Source: Ettlia oleoabundans
Taxonomy: Eukaryota; Chlorophyta; Chlorophyceae; Chlamydomonadales
Direction of reading: 5' to 3'
Assembly: GCA_019693395.1 (NCBI GenBank)
Contig: JAAMXP010000286.1
Span: 1 to 21,263 of the forward strand
DNA length: 21,263 nt
The notes beneath the pieces are model-generated. The model did not search any database. It saw nothing but the letters and a program-made list of their open reading frames with translations, and was not told the DNA's origin. This document shows, in pieces, positions 9,329-19,918 of the stretch. The position numbers were made by a program, and so were the translations under genes. Position 1 is the stretch's first letter. Each line of letters starts with the position of its first letter.

Positions 9329-12300
9329 ATGGGGGACGTCGAGATAGGAATAACAAATGGCGCTGGTGGCTACAATTTTTCCGAGCACAGCTCCCCAGAG
9401 ACGAAAAACATGAGCAAATCGCTCTCCACAGCGTTTCTGTCAGCGGGCATGGCGGTCTCAATTCAGGTGGGTGATCGCTCTGGTGAGGCTGCAATCACAA
9501 CAGCATGTATGGTGCGCTTGGCGCCCTGGCGCCGCGTGGCCGCCTGGTGGTTGCTGCCGCTGGCATCCCAGCCGTTGACCACGCCTTCGGCGTCTGGCTT
9601 TGCCCGCCTTGCTTCCTTATCCATTTCAGCATTCAGTTTGGCACCTGTATTGGGTGCTGCAATGGCTTGCTGCCTTGCTTTTCTGCTTTCCACCCTGCAG
9701 AACGTCACCTACACCGTGGTCAACAGCCAGAACAAGAAGGAGACCATCAGCCTGCTGAAGAATGTGGGCGGCTACATGCTGCCCGGCGAGATGACCGCAC
9801 TGATGGGGTGGGTGCTGTTCATGCCTGGGGGCGACTGGGGACTGAGCAGCAGGCCCGGCTGCTGCTGTGCTTATCTGTCCCTGCAGCGGCCCGCCCGTTT
9901 CTCTGGCATGCATCTGTCTGGACTGACTTTTGATTTCCTGCTCCACCTCCGCTGCCCCCTCCCGGCACTGGCTGACAGATCCTCTGCCTGTAGACACTGC
10001 GCGAGGGCAACCCCCCCAACCTGGCTTCAGCCGATTCCCACACTGCTTCCCAATTCCGCTTGCTCCCTTCTGCAGTCCCTCGGGGTCGGGCAAAACCACA
10101 CTGCTGGACCTGCTTGCCGGCAGGAAGACCGTGGGCCAGCTTGAGGGCACCATCGCCTTTGCGGGCAACAAGCCCACCCCTCAGGTCTGCTGTTGTTGCT
10201 TGCTTACCCTTTGTGGGTGTGGGTGTGCGTGTGGGTATGGGTGTGTTCACATCGTCTGCCGCTGCTTGCCAGTTGCGTGTGCACTTGTGTATGCATGTGT
10301 GTTGTGGGTGCGTGCATCCATGCGCCCGTGTTCGCCATCTTCTGCTGCTCATATGCTGTATGCAGCTCATGTTGCTCCAAACTTGCGTCTTAATATAATG
10401 TGCAGCATCGTAGCGTGCCAAAAATCTGGCGCATTGTGACCGTTTGCAATGCTAAACGCCCTCATTGAGTTTACCAGCGGTACACAGCACGTTTTAATTA
10501 CCACATCTCAGTCCCTTACGTATAGTCTCGCAGTTCCTCACCATGAACTGCACCCTGGTTGCTGCTGTATGTGCTCGCAGTTCTTGCGCCGCTTTACCGG
10601 CTATGTGGAGCAGTTTGACACCCTGCTGGGCACCTTGACGGTCGAGGTGAGTGAAGGGCTCGACTTGATAGACAGATTCCATTTTATTGGGAAGAAGCTT
10701 TGTATCAGTTGGAAGAGTCCTTGTGTCAGGAAAAGTTGCCTGCTGTCAATGAATGCATTGCTTGGCATATGTCATGGCACATGTGTGGCACGCATTGCTT
10801 GCCAGCCGACCTGCTTGGCCCATACCTGCCCGTTGCAGGAAATGCTTTTGTATACGGCTGAGCTCAAGCGACCCATCAGCCAGAGCTTCGAAGAGAAGAA
10901 AGCGGCTGTGGATGAGATGATTGAGGTGCTCGCGTTGGACAGCTGCCGCAACGTGCTCATCGGCAGCGCAATGAGCAAGGGCATCTCTGGAGGCCAGGTG
11001 AGCCTCAGGGCACACAGTACCACTCACACAGTACCATTCTCAGTACTATCCACACAGTACCACTGATACAGTATCAGGCAATCTCTCTCAGCACATGCCA
11101 GTCGTGTGCACTTGCTTGAAGCAGCTTTATGCAATGCCGTCCCAGTATGCTGCGAGATCTGTGTGACATTTTGGGGTTGATGCAGGCCCACTTATAGTCG
11201 CTCCCTTTTCACCTGCAGGCCAAGCGTGTGAACATCGGCATTGCCCTCGTCACCAACCCCCGTGTGCTTTTCCTGGGTGAGAGAATCGCAGTGGCGCTTG
11301 GCTCTTCCAATCAGCGTTTTGGTGCACTTCGCTGCGGTTAGCTGTGTTGCGGCAGGTAGCTAGGCTGCTACTTGTCAGCCGTACACTCTTTCCTTGGCTG
11401 TTGAGTCTACCTCCCTGTTGCTATCTTGCATATTACCAGCTGTCTGCTTGATAACCCTATGCTGCAGATGAGCCCACCAGCGGTTTGGACAGCTACACCT
11501 CCAACGAAGTGATGAGCGTGGTGAAGCAGCTGGCCACCCATGGCATCACCGTGTGCGCCACCATCCACTCCCCCACCCCCTACTGCTTCAACCTCTTTGA
11601 CCGCCTCATGCTGCTGCTGCGGGGGCAGCTAGCCTACTTTGGACCTAACGGTGCGCATAATGTATGCTTTTGTTCCGTGGCTGTGGATGTGTACATGTTC
11701 GTGGTGGTCGTTGGTGGGCACCCTGCAATGGCTGGCGGCTTTTGCTTCAAAGTCGCCTCCTGATACAAATGTGCACCTGTTCGGTTGCTTGGTGTTGTTC
11801 TGCAAATGCACAACCGCATGGCTCGCTGCTTGGCTTTCCTGCACACCCACACAACAGCGCTTGTCGTTGAACCTTTGGCCGCTGTATTGCGCAGCCCCCG
11901 CTTAAAAAGCTGTGCTGCACCTGAGTTGCCTGCCTTTGCCCTGAGGCTACTTTTGTAAAATCAGTCCTGCAAAGTCCTCCCTGCAAATCTGCTGCGTGAT
12001 TCGTAGTTTTGGTGTGTGTTGGCTTGACCTTGCAGGCAAAACGGCGCTGGATTACTTCCAGAATCAGTGCCCCCACCTGGACGAGTTGAAGGAGGGGGAG
12101 AACGCAGCAGAGTGGATCGTGGACCTCACCACACAGGTGATGCATCTCCTGCTCTAGAAGCTGTTTTAGTCAAGCTTCATTGCTCTCTGATCTGAGGGAT
12201 GTTACAAAGTCTGCGCCAGGATACCCGCTGGCGGGGAGATACAAACAGACATGAATGAATGAATGAATGAATGCACCAACCACTGCTCTACCAAATGGGA

Positions 12301-15300
12301 TCAGTTAGGATTGAGTACCATGGATGGGCGTGGGCAAAGTGTGTGGGTGTCGGTAGGGGCGGGAAGGTTGTAAAAAAGGGGGCGGGCCCTCAAATGAACA
12401 AGGGTAGGCAACCGCCACCGCTTCATTGCTGTTCCATTTGGCAGCCAGGCTCTACTAAATGTTCTAGGAACATTGAATATTCTATGTTTCAATGTAACAT
12501 TGAAACATTGAATGTTAAAATGTTAAATGTTCGTACCCAATGTTCAATACTTGTTTTTTACCACCCATCAGCTGCTACCCAGTGCTACCCAGTGGTTTGT
12601 GCTAGTGGTTTGTGGCGCTCGCTAGGGTTGTTTGGCCTGTCACATGCAGGCAGCTTTTGGTTCCTCTCTCCAGCCACCACCCCACCGACTGACAGATCCT
12701 CAACTGGCTGCCCAGCTAGCTTGCATTCCAGCCTGTGGCAACCTCCTCCCTCCCTTCCCACCAACCCCAACCCCACATTGCCCCCATCCTCCCTGACCCA
12801 CCCGCACAGGCCGACCGCCGCGGTCGTGCAGGCGAGTTTGCCAGTGCTTTTGAGAAGAGCGAGCTCAAGGTTGCGGCTGACAAGGAAGTGGCACAGTTCA
12901 TGGCACAGGCCACCGAACTTGGTGGGTGCTGCACATTGCTTTTGCCAATGTCTGCCACGCCGTGCCTAGCACGACTGCCGAGCAGCACGCGGTTGTCAGT
13001 ACATCACGCAGTCTGATTCGATTGTCTTGAATGTTCTGGCACGAAATGCGTGCCTGCTGCTTCATTGTGTGAAGTTAAAGCTGTGGTTCAAAATCATTTT
13101 CAAGAGAATGCCTGCCACAGGTTTTTTGAAGCATTACACGCGGCATGCCACAGTAGCTGTGAGCATGCAGCGTTGTGCTGCGCTAAAGCTGTTTGACGCT
13201 CTTGTTGATGCTGTGCTATATCGTGCTGTGATCATGTCGTGCAGATGAGGCCACAAAGAAGGACCTGGCTGTGAAGCGCGAGACTGTGACGCCCTTCTGG
13301 TGGGCGCTCAAGACCCTACTTAAGGCAAGGCTTGAGAGATAACATAAGTATTCAAATGCACGTGCGCACCGCAGCGAAAGATGCATCATACCATGTACGT
13401 GCGCTGATGCTGATGCACCGCGCATAGGACAGGGCTATCACGCCAAGCTGGTCGTCCATCGCAACCGCCACAGCTGCCTGGGCTGACAGCTTTATAACTT
13501 AGCCAGCCATAGGCAGTTGTATCACTGGCTGGCTTGCCTGGTAACCATTTGGCAGGCACTGCACCGCTTTCCTGGCTTGCTATTGTGTGACACTGTACCG
13601 CTTTGCATTGCCTTGTACTGCCTGCATTACCGTACCTCCGCAAACTGCAGGTAACCTGGCCAGTTGTATTATATTGCCTTGTATTGCTTTGTACTGCTTG
13701 TACTGCCTGCAGTACCGTACCACGAGGAACTACAAGTCGCCCGACTACCTGGGGCCTCGCGTTGCTGACAAGCTCATCTTCTCGTGAGTGCTTTTCCACG
13801 ACAAGAATGTCACCCAGCTCTGCCTCCTTGCTTTGCTTTGTCTGCGATGGCTTTAACTGTGGCAACTGTGTGTCCCAACCCCACTTGTCACACACACATC
13901 CATCCCCTTACCAACACCACCAACACCACGTTTACCACACCTCCAGCCTGCCCTCTGCCCCTCCATGACCGCCTTGCTGGCTGCAGTGCTGCTTTCCTCT
14001 TTGAACACATGCTCTTGCACAGAAGTGCCATGCGCGCTAGCCCGCTCGCCTGCTTTGCTTCACGTACTGCCATAAACTCAAGCAAAGACAGCTTGATTAA
14101 ATGCCGCAGCTGCCCCCAATGGTGCTGGCGCTGTTTCCACGCCTCTCCAATCTGTTGCTGCTCCTCTTTCTGCTGCTTCTGCGTGTGCTTCTTCCGACAC
14201 TGCCCCTCCTCCTTTGCCTGCTGCAGGCTCATCATCTTCACCCTGTACTGGAAGGTCGGCAACGACCTGAGCCAGAATAACATCACCAACATAGCGGGTG
14301 CGCGTGCAGCCAGAGGTGGTAGCAACACCGGGAGTACAGTACAGTACAGTACAGTACAGTACAGTACAGCACAGTACAGTACAGTACAGTACAGTACAGT
14401 ACAGTAGTGTAGGGCCTGAGGAATTGCCTAATAGAGGCAGGTTGCAGTCAGGCGGAAAAAATGCAAAATTGCAACGCCGCACAGCAGGCCCCTGGTCACT
14501 ACAATGACCACCCAACAAATCTTGTCACAGTCCGGCGCTGCGGTAAATGCTGCCGCCCACAGCAACTTACCATGCCGCCTCATCCCGGTGTTGTTCCGTC
14601 CCACACACCTCGTTTGTAAACTGTTGCATCACTTCTGCTTCTCTTCCTCCCTTCTTGAACGATACTTTGATGGCTGTCAAACATGACATCTGCTCCCTCC
14701 CACTATGCTTGTAGTCGTGCTGGTAAATATTTGACAAACACAGAGTCTGCTCCCTCCCAATTTACTGTGCAGCCGTGCTGTTCATGTGGGTCACCCTCCC
14801 CGCCTTTGGAGCCGCCTCATACGTGCCCGCCATCGTCCTGGAGCGTCCCCTGTTTGTCAGGTATCGAACTTGTCTGCCTGCAGCTGGCCACCTGCTTGAA
14901 TGCACTCTGCTGCATGCTGCGTGTATTAGCTCAGTCACTCCGTTGTTCTTGCTGCACCTAGCTGTCACAATTGGGGTGGGACAGGTGGCTCACTGCATAT
15001 CCCACCTCTTGCACCGCGGCTTTTACCGCCTGCAGGGAGCGCAATGACGGTCTGTACCGCGTAATCACCTACCTGGTGGCAAAGGTGCTGGAAGAGCTGG
15101 GCATAGCGCTCATCAACTCCATCATCTTTGGTGAGCTGGCGCCCCTCCGCAGACTTGCTCTGTGGCGGATCCGCTTGTTTGCTGGCTAGATGGCTGGATG
15201 GCTTGGTTGCGCTCACGAAGGAATAAATACAGGCCATCATATTTCGCTGTTACCGACCCATTGTAACCTTGGCAACTCCCCGCAGCGCTATCCCACCCCT

Positions 15301-17002
15301 TGCCCTCTGCCCCTCGCCCTGCCCTATCCTGCAGCCAACCTGGTGTTCTGGACAGTGCAACTTCAGGGCAGCTTCGCGCTCTTCTGGCTCACCTATTTTG
15401 TTACCCTCACCACAGGCATAGGTGAGGGCATATGCATGGTTGCTGCCATACTGGAAGGTCTGCCGTACAGTTTTCCGGCTGTCAGACTGACACGTTGGCT
15501 TGTGCGCCATGTTGATCCGCAAGCGTTTCAGCCGCACCTGGCCTATTCGGTTTGTTGTGTGGGAAGGTCAACAGAGCGTGTGCTGTTCTCCAGCAATGAT
15601 ACAGCAGCAGAACCAACGTAGCGGTAGCACGGCAGGGTTACGCTTGCCGGCAGTGTAAATATAGAGCTTTCCGCGGTACTGCTTACCCTCCAACTTCTGA
15701 CGCATTGTTCCTCAATACATTGCCCTGCACCCGTTGCTCCTCGTCTGCAGTGCTTGCATACTTCATCGCCGCCCTCTCCCCCAACATGGACGTCGCTAAT
15801 GCCTCCCTCCCCGCCTATGTTGTGGTGAGTGCATCTGCGCAGCAGAACACCTAGCGCGTGACCACCTTATCGCTGCGGAAAAGGGTGCAGCATCTGTGCA
15901 AACGCTGCTGCGCCAACTATGGCCCAGGGTATGCCCTTGCACAAATCATGTGACTTTTGTTGCTGGCCTGGACCCAAACGTGCTGCTTTTGTTTGCCCCG
16001 CTCGCAGTATGCCCTTGCGTTAAGCGTGGGCCCCCACTCCCTGCTCTCTCCTGCCCTGCAGACCCTGCTGTTCTTTGCCGGCTTCCTAATCCGGTACGAC
16101 GACATCCCCAACTACTGGAAGTGGTATAGCTACATTGATTTCCTCAAGTGAGCAATACCGGACAGTCCTGCAGCACCGCAAGGCTATGATGGCATTGCTT
16201 GGTAGTGCAGGGGCCTGATACCGCAGCGATGTGGTGCACAGCTGCCAGCCAGCCTCGCTGCCGCACGCGTGTCATCTTCCCCATGTCTCTCACCGCCCAC
16301 CTGGCGCAACATACGTGTAGTTGATGATCCAGCATGCACCGACACACATCACGTCCTGCCGTGCCCTGCAGGTTTGCTTGGGGCGCTCTGATGAAGAACC
16401 AGTTCAAGGGCGAGGACATCGTGGTGAGTGTTGCAACTGCCTCATGTGCCGTATTTTCACCCCAGCACAGCGCTTCATACGGTGGTTGTAACCTGCGCCA
16501 GTGATAGTTAGGATCCCTTTTTGGTCCTCTGTTGGCTTCAACATTGAGGCTGCTCTTACCCACAATATAACAGTGTGATGTTGCGTGCCCTCCCTGCCGG
16601 CGCTCCTCACCCCGAACTGCAATATGTGAATAACGAGAATGTGTTGAACTATTACAACTTGAACACGCATGCACACGCACCGCGCTCTCTCTCATTCCCG
16701 GCTTGTGTCTGCAGTTTGTGAATGGCGAGACCGTGTTGAACTATTACAACCTGGGCGGCATCAACATGTGGGGCTGGCTGGGCATTGAGGTCTGCTTCTT
16801 CGCAAGTGAGTGGAGGCGGTACTCATGACGTAGCACTGCGTACTCCTGGAGCTTTCAAGCATCCCTGCTGTGCATAACGTTCTCTTCCCGCCTTCCTCAC
16901 TCACCCACGTGTGCCGGGCGTCTCCGCCTCATCTCCTGCCCTGCAGCCTTCTTTGTCTTTGCCTTCCTGGCCCTCAAGTACGTCAAGCACGTCAAACGTT
17001 GA
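9329..17002 (+). CDS. ABCG-family half-size ABC transporter (copy 1, intact)
   Basis: Exons: 9329-9466, 9701-9807, 10076-10184, 10581-10646, 10839-10997, 11219-11276, 11468-11650, 12036-12136, 12810-12921, 13245-13324, 13713-13783, 14227-14297, 14773-14860, 15036-15130, 15335-15421, 15751-15824, 16062-16147, 16372-16423, 16715-16805, 16947-17002. They sum to 1884 nt, 627 residues plus TGA, all phases matching. Order is nucleotide-binding domain then membrane domain, as in ABCG. Walker A GPSGSGKT is at residues 82-89, Q-loop VEQFD with Q129, signature ISGGQ at 189-193, Walker B/D-loop VLFLDEPTSGLD ending at 220, H-loop H246. About six membrane helices lie between residues 390 and 620; the end is Lys-rich. 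The family uses ATP to export lipids, hormones or other hydrophobic compounds. A half transporter must pair with itself or another half. The substrate cannot be told from sequence. The intron after 13324 starts with GC. Confidence 0.95.
10998..11090 (+). repeat. ACAGTA-type short repeats after the exon 5 donor, ABCG copy 1
   Basis: Directly after the donor GTGAGC (10998), CACACAGTACCACT and close variants recur about five times up to about 11080. The copies are diverged and interspersed. The corresponding intron of copy 2 carries a different, 43-bp repeat at the same place. Confidence 0.7.
12251..12273 (+). repeat. (ATGA)n microsatellite in ABCG copy 1 intron 8
   Basis: About five and a half perfect tetranucleotide units, 115 bp after the donor at 12137, in the longest intron of this gene (12137-12809). 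Confidence 0.95.
12455..12550 (+). repeat. AT-rich palindrome cluster in ABCG copy 1 intron 8
   Basis: A block much richer in A/T than its surroundings, built from AATGTT/AACATT motifs in both orientations. AATGTTC-TAG-GAACATT lies at 12458-12474, and an 11-bp-arm palindrome with TAA spacer at 12484-12508 (left arm ATGTTTCAATG). More copies follow to about 12548. The composition and symmetry suggest an inserted foldback or MITE-like element. I cannot define terminal repeats or a target-site duplication with confidence. Confidence 0.6.
13325..13712 (+). other. GC-AG intron in ABCG copy 1 (intron 10)
   Basis: Exon 10 ends CTT AAG at 13324, followed by GCAAGG, a good match to the GC-donor consensus AG|GCAAGT. 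Reading through reaches an in-frame TAA within seven codons, before any usable GT. Only the GC donor keeps phase 0 with the exon starting at 13713. Confidence 0.85.
13613..13721 (+). repeat. Duplicated acceptor plus exon 11 start, upstream copy inactivated
   Basis: Positions 13613-13636 match 13698-13721 at 23 of 24 bases (TTGTACTGCCTGCA..TACCGTACC), 85 bp apart. The one difference turns the acceptor CTGCAG into CTGCAT in the upstream copy. Exon 11 starts at 13713, inside the downstream copy. Confidence 0.85.
14333..14406 (+). repeat. (ACAGT)n pentanucleotide microsatellite in ABCG copy 1 intron 12
   Basis: About fifteen units, one interrupted by a C near 14370. It begins about 35 bp after the donor at 14298. 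Open frames on either strand across it are repeat artefacts. Confidence 0.95.
14689..14782 (+). repeat. Tandem duplication of the acceptor before ABCG copy 1 exon 13
   Basis: TCTGCTCCCTCCCA at 14689 and again at 14746 are each followed by a T-rich stretch, an AG (TGTAG at 14714, TGCAG at 14772) and then xCGTGCTG. The copies are 57-58 bp apart. Both keep AG, but only the downstream one fits; use of the first would add 58 nt, including a TAA, and shift the frame. Confidence 0.75.
16617..16758 (+). repeat. Decayed duplicate of exon 19 start within intron 18
   Basis: Sequence from 16617 matches the acceptor and start of exon 19 from 16709 at roughly 80% over about 48 bases, 92 bp apart. The upstream copy could still encode Tyr-Val-Asn-x-Glu-x-Val-Leu-Asn-Tyr-Tyr-Asn, close to the exon's Phe-Val-Asn-Gly-Glu-Thr-Val-Leu-Asn-Tyr-Tyr-Asn. 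Its acceptor has changed from CTGCAG to CTGCAA. It looks like a partial exon duplicate that has become intronic. Confidence 0.8.
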
Positions 17003-17946
17003 AGCGGCAGAGGCAGAGGTCGGCAGGGAGAGCAGCAGGGACCTTGCCCTCGTCTGCTGCAAGCAACCAGCAGCAGCCAGGGCGGGGCATTCCGCTACAT
17101 GGCCGGCCTCATTCCTAGGTTGAAAGCGGCACGGCATGTATATCCACGCTGCTGCGCACGGTCAAAGGCGAGTTCAACCACGAAGGCATGAGTGGGTTGC
17201 GGCACATGGCGACCATCAGTTTGGCAACCCCAGCACGCATCGATCCCTGGCAGCTCCAGACGACCGTTAGATCCTCGAACAAACAAAAAACACCTGTATT
17301 CTTTTTGGGGTGCTCCTGTGTGGGCCAGGGGGATTGAGAGAATATGTCCGCTCTCCTCCCTGACCGCCCATCCACCCCACTGCACAACCCAACCCCCATC
17401 CGTAGTCTTCTCAGCTGTTCCCTTGTTACCTATCATTGGGCCTGGCTAGTCACCGCTGCAGGCCGGTGCAGGGCACATCAGCGCCATGCATCATCAAAGT
17501 TGCCGCCGTCACCGCTGTATTGTCGCGCGGTGTGAGCCTTGCAAATGTTACTAATTTCATTCTTAAGGCCTTGAAACTTTTGATAGATTTATCACGGCCC
17601 TGTCCTCCTCTTCGTTTCCGCCTTGTATCCGCTGATCCTCGTCGGTCCCACACTCTGCAACCTTGTGCCAACATACCGCCGAGGCATAGGCAATCTACTC
17701 CCCATCTATCCGCTCCTTGGCACAGCATCAGATGAACTCAATGTTGTCTCTAGCGCCACTGGTTGGAGCAACCCACCCCAGCTGCAGACACGGTGCTGTG
17801 TTAGAGAGGGGAAAGGTATGGGTCCACGTTGAAGCTGCCGGCAGGCTACGTGATCGGCGATCTAGTACTGCCGCAAATGGCTGATCTTCGGTGGCGGTGC
17901 TTCCTATTTGCTTGTAGTATCTACTGTAGATTCACTGCTTCCTCCT
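17003..17946 (+). other. Spacer between the two ABCG copies
   Basis: This holds the 3'UTR of ABCG copy 1 and the upstream region of copy 2. I see no convincing exon; open frames here are short and without domain-like sequence. I found no TGTAA, so the poly(A) site of copy 1 is not located. Confidence 0.5.
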
Positions 17947-17974
17947 TGACTCATGACGACAACTCTTTTATAAA
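17947..17974 (+). promoter_or_regulatory. Candidate promoter of ABCG copy 2: TGACTCA plus TATAAA
   Basis: TATAAA at 17969-17974, inside TTTATAAAGCGG, lies 47 bp before the start codon at 18021. It is preceded by TGACTCA (a bZIP-type site) at 17947-17953, with TGACG motifs close by. Position and composition fit a core promoter with a very short leader. No such TATA box was seen before copy 1. Confidence 0.45.
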
Positions 17975-19918
17975 GCGGCAGTGACGGATAAGTAACTTCC
18001 AAAGGGCCGAGGTGTATGCCATGGACCAAACACAGGCATCTCCGTCCGTTGGCCAAAACGATGAGGCTGGCCTTGCTTCAGCCAACAGGGCGGGCACGGG
18101 TGTGGCGCTGGGCCAAGCCACCCAAGCCGGCATGGCCGTCTCATTCCAAGTGAGTGCTCACCTCGTGAAAACCATAACTCGTGAGGGGTACGGTCTTGCC
18201 TCTGCCGGGGTGGCTGGGTGAGTGGGTGGGGGTGCGCTGCGGCAGCGGCGCCGCCGCAGCGGTGACGTGGTCCAGCGTGCTTTTGCATGGGTCTGCTCTG
18301 CTTGCAAGTTGTCGTGGGTAGCTCGAAACTCACAAGCTCAGATCAACGAGCTCCTTCATCCAGCACCCAGGGTGCTGCTGCTGCGCTTTGTCTCTCCCAC
18401 CTGGCGGTTGCGGCTCGCATCCAGCCTTGACGATGCCTCCGTATTCTTTCACTCTACTAGAGAATTTCCCTCAAGCTGGGTGCTGCAATGTCTTGCTGCC
18501 TTGCTTTTCTGCTTTTAACCCTGCAGAACGTCACCTACACCGTGGTCAACAGCCAGAACAAGAAGGAGACCATCAGCCTGCTGAAGAACGTGGGCGGCTA
18601 CATGCTGCCCGGGGAGATGACCGCACTGATGGGGCGAGTGGCTGCAGTGGGCTGTGGCAAGCTGCTGTGCATCCATTTGGGTTGGGGTTGGGGTATGTTG
18701 GCATGGAGCGGTGTATACGCTTATAGCGTCCACTGCACTTACATGCCAACCGGAGTAGTGCTCGACATTGTATGTCAAGCATTGTTCCGCCAACTCACAC
18801 TCGTGAGCTGTCATACCACACAACTAGTCTGCTACAGCTTGCGAGGGTTCTGCCAAAGTCTCAGATTGCTGCAAAAGGCACTGGCACCCCACCCAAACAT
18901 CTGCAGCATCGTCTCGATGGAAAGCCTCATGCAATTGCTCCTCAGCCGCTGCGCCTCCCATAAGAATGTGTCGACTCCTTTCTTTCTACCCTTGCCGCAG
19001 TCCGTCTGGAAGCGGGAAAACAACACTGTTAGATATTTTGGCGTGAGCGTCTGCCGCCTGGGTATCCGCTGTGATTCAGAGCTATTGTCAGTCCCACAGG
19101 GTTACATGCTGCAGATTCTTGTAGACAGCCTGAGGGTGGTTTAGACGTCATCACTCTGCTAGTGCTGCCCATGCGAAAAGGCCGTAGGCAAATACATCTG
19201 CACTATATGCAGCTGTCCTCCATATTTTCAGCCTGCTTACGTTCTGCATTCACCCTACCAACCCCTCCCTACCCTGGTGTGCAGTGGCAGGAAGACGGTG
19301 GGGAAAACAGAAGGCACCATCGCGTTTGCTGGGAACAAGCCCACCCCCCAGGTAAGCACATTAAACACCGGCGCCAATGTTTGCTACTGTATCGCAACCT
19401 GGCCCTGGCAATGCTGGCCACGGCTCTGCACTGATGCAAAAGTATGGACTACCCATCTGTCTGCCCGCCTGTCTGTCTGTCCGTCTGCTACACATTTTTA
19501 CAGCGCATGAGCACTGCAGAAATGTGTGATCATACAATTGAGGAAACGCAGTCGTTAGTTAGTGGTGAAATGCCAGCCAGCCTGGCTGTTGTCTGCCGAT
19601 TCTCGCTGTGTTTGTTGCAACTTTGTGACTGCGGAAGATCTAGCTTTGGTGCCGCAACGGAAAACCTAGGACGATCGCTGGCCTGTTCTAACCGCTGCAG
19701 GAGAAGCATCTTTTGTAAACCCTGATGCTTCTGTAAACCCCCCCACCTGCCTGTACCCGCCCGTTGCAGGAGATGCTGCTGTACACGGCTGAGCTAAGCG
19801 CCCCATCAGCCAGAGTTTCGCGGAAAAGAAAGCGGCTGTGGATGAGATGATTGAGGTGCTTGCGCTGGAGAGCTGCCGCAGCGTCCTGATTGGCGATCCC
19901 ATGATCAAGGGCATCTCC

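Noticed and set aside
13784..14407. Open frame of 207 codons between ABCG exons 11 and 12
   Set aside because: It reads through an intron with a donor at 13784 and ends in the ACAGT microsatellite. Exon 12 is read in another frame that matches the ABC membrane domain.
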